DNA from: an uncultured Tissierellia bacterium
Lineage (GTDB): Bacteria; Bacillota; Clostridia; Tissierellales; Peptoniphilaceae
Length of the DNA stretch: 64,000 bases
Assembly: GCA_947253765.1 (NCBI GenBank)
Contig: CAMYAK010000005.1
Span: forward strand, 1-64,000
Direction: 5' to 3'
This document shows positions 60,415-64,000 of the stretch, one piece after another. Numbering within the stretch: the first letter of the stretch is position 1; the number at the start of each line of letters is the position of its first letter. The notes under the pieces are model-generated. The model was not told the origin of the DNA. It did not search any database and saw only the letters and a program-made list of their open reading frames with translations. The position numbers and the translations under genes are program-made.

Positions 60415-61731
60415 ATGAATAAAAATGAAATGCTGAAAAAAATAGAAGATAAGAAAATAGCCTGCTCGGTTGTAGGGCTGGGCTATGTAGGCCTGCCCCT
60501 GGCTGTCGAAATGGCCAAGGCCGGCTTTAAAACAATAGGTTTTGACGTTGTTGGAGAAAAGGTGGACCTGGTCAACAGCGGGAAAAACTATATCGGGGAT
60601 ATCAAGGACGAGGAATTGAAGGAAATGGTCGAGTCCGGAATGCTCAAGGCAAGCACTGATTTCAGCCTTATTTCCGATATGGATTTCATTGCCATCTGCG
60701 TGCCGACACCCTTGGACAAGCACCAGCAGCCTGATATTTCCTATGTCAAAGGCTCAACCGAGTCTGTTTCAAAATACTTGTCCGCCGGAACAGCGGTCGT
60801 TCTTGAATCAACAACATATCCGGGAACAACGGAGGAGCTTTTAAAGCCCATCCTTGAAGAGGGATCGGGCCTGAAATGCGGAGAAGACTTTTACCTTGGC
60901 TTTTCACCTGAAAGGGTTGACCCGGGCAATGCCGTGTACAAGACCCACAACACACCAAAGGTTGTAGGAGCCTTGGGGCAGGATGCCACTGAAGTAATTA
61001 AAAAGGTATATGAGAGCTTCCTCGATGGCGGGGTTTACTCGGTTTCATCGCCGGCCGTTGCCGAGATGGAAAAGATCCTGGAAAATACATACAGGAACAT
61101 AAACATAGGCCTGGTAAATGAATTGGCCATGCTCTGCGACAGGATGGGAATCTCAATTTGGGAGGTTGTAGATGCCGCTAAAACAAAGCCATACGGCTTC
61201 CAGGCCTTTTATCCGGGCCCGGGTTTGGGAGGACATTGCATACCCCTGGATCCCTATTATCTGTCATGGAAGGCCAGGGAATATGGCTTCCACACATCCA
61301 TGATAGAATCATCCATGATGATCAATGACCGTATGCCGGAGTATACGGTTGACAGGGTTGCCCGCATGCTCAACGACAGAGAAAAATCAATTAAGGGATC
61401 TAAGATCCTCATGCTTGGAGTTGCCTATAAAAACGACATTGACGACTACAGGGAGAGCCCGGCAATTAGAGTTTTTGAGATCCTCAAGGAGAGGGGCGGT
61501 GATGTTGAATTCTTCGACCCCTATATAAAAGAGTTCAAGCATGAAGGCAAGACTTGGAAGGGCTTGGATGAATTGACTGAAAAGAAGCTCAAAGAGGCCG
61601 ATATAGCAGTCATAACAACTGCCCACAAGGCTTATGATTACGACATGATCTTAAAGAACTCAAAAGCCATATTTGACAGCAGAAATGCTATAGAGAATCC
61701 TGAAAAATACGACTTCGTCGATGTGCTTTAG
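60415..61731 (+). CDS. UDP-N-acetylhexosamine 6-dehydrogenase
   Basis: A 438-residue nucleotide-sugar dehydrogenase of the WbpA/WecC/WbpO group, making UDP-N-acetylhexosaminuronic acid with two NAD+. The N-terminal Rossmann motif is VVGLGYVGLPLAVEMAKAG, the catalytic Cys is in GPGLGGHCIPLDPYYLSW, and the C-terminal domain has LGVAYKNDIDDYRESPA. The signature PTPLDKHQQPDIS is typical of the HexNAc rather than glucose enzymes. It has a short gap and its own ribosome site (GAAAGG). The product would feed an acidic surface polysaccharide. Confidence 0.92.
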   Translation: MNKNEMLKKIEDKKIACSVVGLGYVGLPLAVEMAKAGFKTIGFDVVGEKVDLVNSGKNYIGDIKDEELKEMVESGMLKASTDFSLISDMDFIAICVPTPLDKHQQPDISYVKGSTESVSKYLSAGTAVVLESTTYPGTTEELLKPILEEGSGLKCGEDFYLGFSPERVDPGNAVYKTHNTPKVVGALGQDATEVIKKVYESFLDGGVYSVSSPAVAEMEKILENTYRNINIGLVNELAMLCDRMGISIWEVVDAAKTKPYGFQAFYPGPGLGGHCIPLDPYYLSWKAREYGFHTSMIESSMMINDRMPEYTVDRVARMLNDREKSIKGSKILMLGVAYKNDIDDYRESPAIRVFEILKERGGDVEFFDPYIKEFKHEGKTWKGLDELTEKKLKEADIAVITTAHKAYDYDMILKNSKAIFDSRNAIENPEKYDFVDVL

Positions 61732-61778
61732 TTACGGATGAAAGTGAATTCATATGATATTAAATAAAGGGGATAGGA

Positions 61779-63032
61779 ATGAGAGTCTGGATTGTAAATA
61801 ACAATGCCATACCTCCAAGCTTGGGAGGCCTGGTCAGACACTTTTACTTTGCCCGTGAATTGCAAAAAATGGGTCATAAGGTCAGGATTATTACTGACAG
61901 CCAGGTCCACAACACAGAGGTAAACTTTGTCGAAAAAGGGCAGTTAATGGCTGACAGGGACTTTGACGGGGTGACATACACCTTTGTAAGAGGAATGTCT
62001 TACACAAAGAATGATTACAGGCGAATTTTCAATATCATTCAATTCACGAGAAATGTTAAAAAGGCCATGAAAGCCCTATACAAGTCAGGGGAAAAACCTG
62101 ATGTAATATACGCATCATCGCCTTCACCCTTTGCACCCTACAGGGCGTTTTCCTTTGCCAAGAAGCTGGGTATACCATATGTTTATGAGGAAAGGGACCT
62201 TTGGCCCATGGCCATTAGGGAGTATGGGCATTTTGGAAGATTCTCTCCTATGATACCGGCCATAAAATTCCTGGAGCATTGTCAGCACAAGGCCCACCGC
62301 AACAGTGCCGCATCAATATTTACAATTGAGGGAGGCAAGGACTATGTCAAGGATATGGGCTGGACAGACGTTGACCTCGACAAAATATACTATATAAATA
62401 ATGGGGTTGACCTGGACGAGTTTTATGAGTTCCTGGAATCATGCTACTACGATGATCCTGACCTGGACGATCCCGATACCTTTAAAATTGTTTATACAGG
62501 CTCAATCAGGAGCATTTACCACATAGATATTATTATTAAAACCGCCGACCTTATCAGGGACAAGTTCCCCCAAGTCCGCTTCTACTTTTATGGGGCAGGA
62601 CCGGAAAGGGAAAAGCTTGAAAAAGAGGTCAGGCAAAGGGGACTTGAGAACTTCAAGTTCAAGGGAAGGGTTAGCAAAAAAGAAATCCCGTCAATACTAA
62701 GCAGGGCCGATATGACCTTAATGCACCATGAGGCGGTCGGGCTTGTCCGTTTCGGAACTTCGAACAACAAGCTTTTTGAATACCTGGCGTCGGGAGCTCC
62801 TGTTTTATCAACAGTAAAGAGCGGATATTCCATTGTCAGGGAGGATAATTGCGGGATAGAATGCCCGGACCAGAAGCCGGAGACCATTGCGAAAGCAATT
62901 GAAAAGGCACTGTCATGGACACCGGAGGAGAGGGCGGAAATCAAGAAAAACATGAGAAAAGTTGTCAAAGATTTTGATTTTAAATACCTAAGCAAAGTTT
63001 TGGAAAAGATCCTCATAGGAGCTATATCATGA
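61779..63032 (+). CDS. GT4 glycosyltransferase, WbuB-like
   Basis: A 417-residue GT-B transferase. MRVWIVNNNAIPPSLGGLVRHFYFARELQKMGHKV, the EERDLWPMAIREYGHF region and VYTGSIRSIYHID resemble WbuB-type N-acetyl-deoxysugar transferases. FEYLASGAPVLSTVKSG is the C-terminal motif. AAGGGG precedes ATG 61779. The stop overlaps the next ATG by four bases. Sugar specificity is not determined. Confidence 0.85.
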   Translation: MRVWIVNNNAIPPSLGGLVRHFYFARELQKMGHKVRIITDSQVHNTEVNFVEKGQLMADRDFDGVTYTFVRGMSYTKNDYRRIFNIIQFTRNVKKAMKALYKSGEKPDVIYASSPSPFAPYRAFSFAKKLGIPYVYEERDLWPMAIREYGHFGRFSPMIPAIKFLEHCQHKAHRNSAASIFTIEGGKDYVKDMGWTDVDLDKIYYINNGVDLDEFYEFLESCYYDDPDLDDPDTFKIVYTGSIRSIYHIDIIIKTADLIRDKFPQVRFYFYGAGPEREKLEKEVRQRGLENFKFKGRVSKKEIPSILSRADMTLMHHEAVGLVRFGTSNNKLFEYLASGAPVLSTVKSGYSIVREDNCGIECPDQKPETIAKAIEKALSWTPEERAEIKKNMRKVVKDFDFKYLSKVLEKILIGAIS

Positions 63033-64000
63033 AAAAAATTCTTGCACACATTAAGGGCAGGATTATAGGGACCCTTATTTGGGACATCCTGGTTATAAAC
63101 ATAGCCTATTTCGGGTCAATCTGGGTTCGTTTCGACTTCAGATATACGGCCATACCCTACAACATGTCAATGCAGATGTTGCCTACCGCCCCAATGTTCA
63201 CATTGTTGGCAATAGTGATATTCTTCATTTTCAGGCTTTATAGGGATATGTGGAGCTATGCCGGAATTCAGGAATTCATCAGGATACCGATAGCGGTAGT
63301 TTTCTACAGCCTGGCCCACTTCTTAATTAGCAGAAAATTGATCGATGAGGTTTGGCTGCCCGGCGGTTACTTCTTAATCGAATATTTTATCCTTGTTATA
63401 CTCGTTTCTTTCCAAAGATATTTCTCACGCTTAACCAAGGTCATAGAGAACAAATTGGTCAGGATGACTGAGCATACGAAGTGGAGAAACACCATGGTTA
63501 TTGGGGCCGGTGAAGCCGGAAAGTCCATAATCCATGAGATGAATGTTTCCGACCGCCTGGATAACAAGGTCTTGGCCATAATTGACGACAATCCTCAGAA
63601 GAGGGGATCTTACCTGGAAGGGGTCAAGATTTATGGCGGCAGGGACCAAATTATTCCAGTTGCCAAAGACCTGAACATTCACGAGATAGTTATAGCAATT
63701 CCTTCGCTGGATCCTGACGATAGGATGAATATACTTGAGTATTGTAAGAAGACTTCCTGCAAGCTGAAGATCCTGCCCGGAATGTATCAGATAATAAGCG
63801 GTGAAGTATCCGTTTCAAAGCTTAGGAGCGTAGACCTGGAAGACCTTTTGGGAAGAGAGCCTGTAAAGGTTGATACCGACCAGATCGGAGAATACATAAG
63901 GGGTAAAACCGTCATGGTCACCGGCGGCGGCGGAACTATAGGATCAGAAATTTGCCGGCAGGTGGTCAACTTTGATCCCAAGAAATTGATAATCTTTGAT
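63029..64000 (+). CDS. WbpM/CapD-like nucleotide-sugar dehydratase, partial
   Basis: The first 324 residues of a membrane-bound SDR enzyme; the gene runs past the window end. Four N-terminal membrane helices (within about 10-130), a first Rossmann-like domain (VIGAGEAGKSIIHEM) and the start of the catalytic SDR domain (TGGGGTIGSEICRQ) are visible. WbpM/CapD/FlaA1 proteins convert UDP-GlcNAc to 4-keto-6-deoxy sugars, for example the QuiNAc or FucNAc precursors. ATG 63029 overlaps the preceding stop. It fits the UDP-HexNAc theme of the locus. Confidence 0.92.
   Translation, partial: MKKILAHIKGRIIGTLIWDILVINIAYFGSIWVRFDFRYTAIPYNMSMQMLPTAPMFTLLAIVIFFIFRLYRDMWSYAGIQEFIRIPIAVVFYSLAHFLISRKLIDEVWLPGGYFLIEYFILVILVSFQRYFSRLTKVIENKLVRMTEHTKWRNTMVIGAGEAGKSIIHEMNVSDRLDNKVLAIIDDNPQKRGSYLEGVKIYGGRDQIIPVAKDLNIHEIVIAIPSLDPDDRMNILEYCKKTSCKLKILPGMYQIISGEVSVSKLRSVDLEDLLGREPVKVDTDQIGEYIRGKTVMVTGGGGTIGSEICRQVVNFDPKKLIIFD

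Overview
The window reads as one stretch of a low- to mid-GC Gram-positive anaerobe, most likely a peptide-fermenting member of Clostridia/Tissierellia (Peptoniphilaceae-like). The pointers are strong GGAGG-type ribosome sites, heavy AGG/AGA arginine usage, an Ami/Opp-type peptide importer, a butyryl-CoA:acetate-type CoA-transferase, Rex, ClpX/Lon/trigger factor in one cluster, a c-di-AMP receptor and RicT, a sortase-anchored thioester adhesin, and a CcpA-less set of housekeeping genes nearly all on one strand. The taxonomic call is inference from gene content; no rRNA is present.

Layout. 1-5.3 kb: hairpin repeats, a thioester-domain surface protein, an ANT(6)-like nucleotidyltransferase relative, a D,D-carboxypeptidase, then an 885-bp intergenic region holding a striking array of alternately inverted 8-bp repeats and a tRNA-Arg(CCU) gene. 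5.3-12.2 kb: EF-G-like GTPase, a lone glycogen branching enzyme on the minus strand, an SH3b protein and NAD synthetase. 12.2-17.7 kb: tmk-darA-holB-ricT-ferredoxin-rsmI (a Firmicutes core cluster) and a G5/3D cell-wall protein behind a WalR-like box. 17.9-27 kb: glmM, CCA-adding enzyme, then tig-clpP-clpX-lon-engB (protein folding and quality control). 27-36.7 kb: lipid/envelope genes (GT4 glycosyltransferase, DedA-like protein, cardiolipin synthase, GDPD-like protein) mixed with an RsbW-like kinase, typA, rex and an ABC-F ATPase. 36.7-46.6 kb: glutaredoxin-like protein, a dense DnaA-box cluster with no dnaA nearby, hpf, an AT-rich two-gene island (amidase plus lipoprotein), secA, prfB with its +1 programmed frameshift, proS and a thioredoxin-like lipoprotein. 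46.8-53.6 kb: a complete oligopeptide ABC importer (binding protein, two permeases, two ATPases). 53.8-55.1 kb: acyl-CoA:acetate CoA-transferase. 55.3-64 kb: the start of a surface polysaccharide locus (two GT4 transferases, Wzx-like flippase, Wzy-like polymerase, Wzz-like protein, UDP-HexNAc dehydrogenase and a WbpM/CapD-like enzyme cut by the window end).

The genes fit a cell that imports peptides, ferments amino acids toward butyrate, and invests in a decorated wall. The most notable points are structural or residue-level: the alternating inverted-repeat array (4528-4864) and its relatives at the left edge; a DnaA-box cluster in a place where strand bias argues against the chromosomal origin; and three enzymes whose family is clear but whose usual catalytic residues are substituted (NadE glutaminase domain, GDPD-like protein, ANT(6)-like protein).
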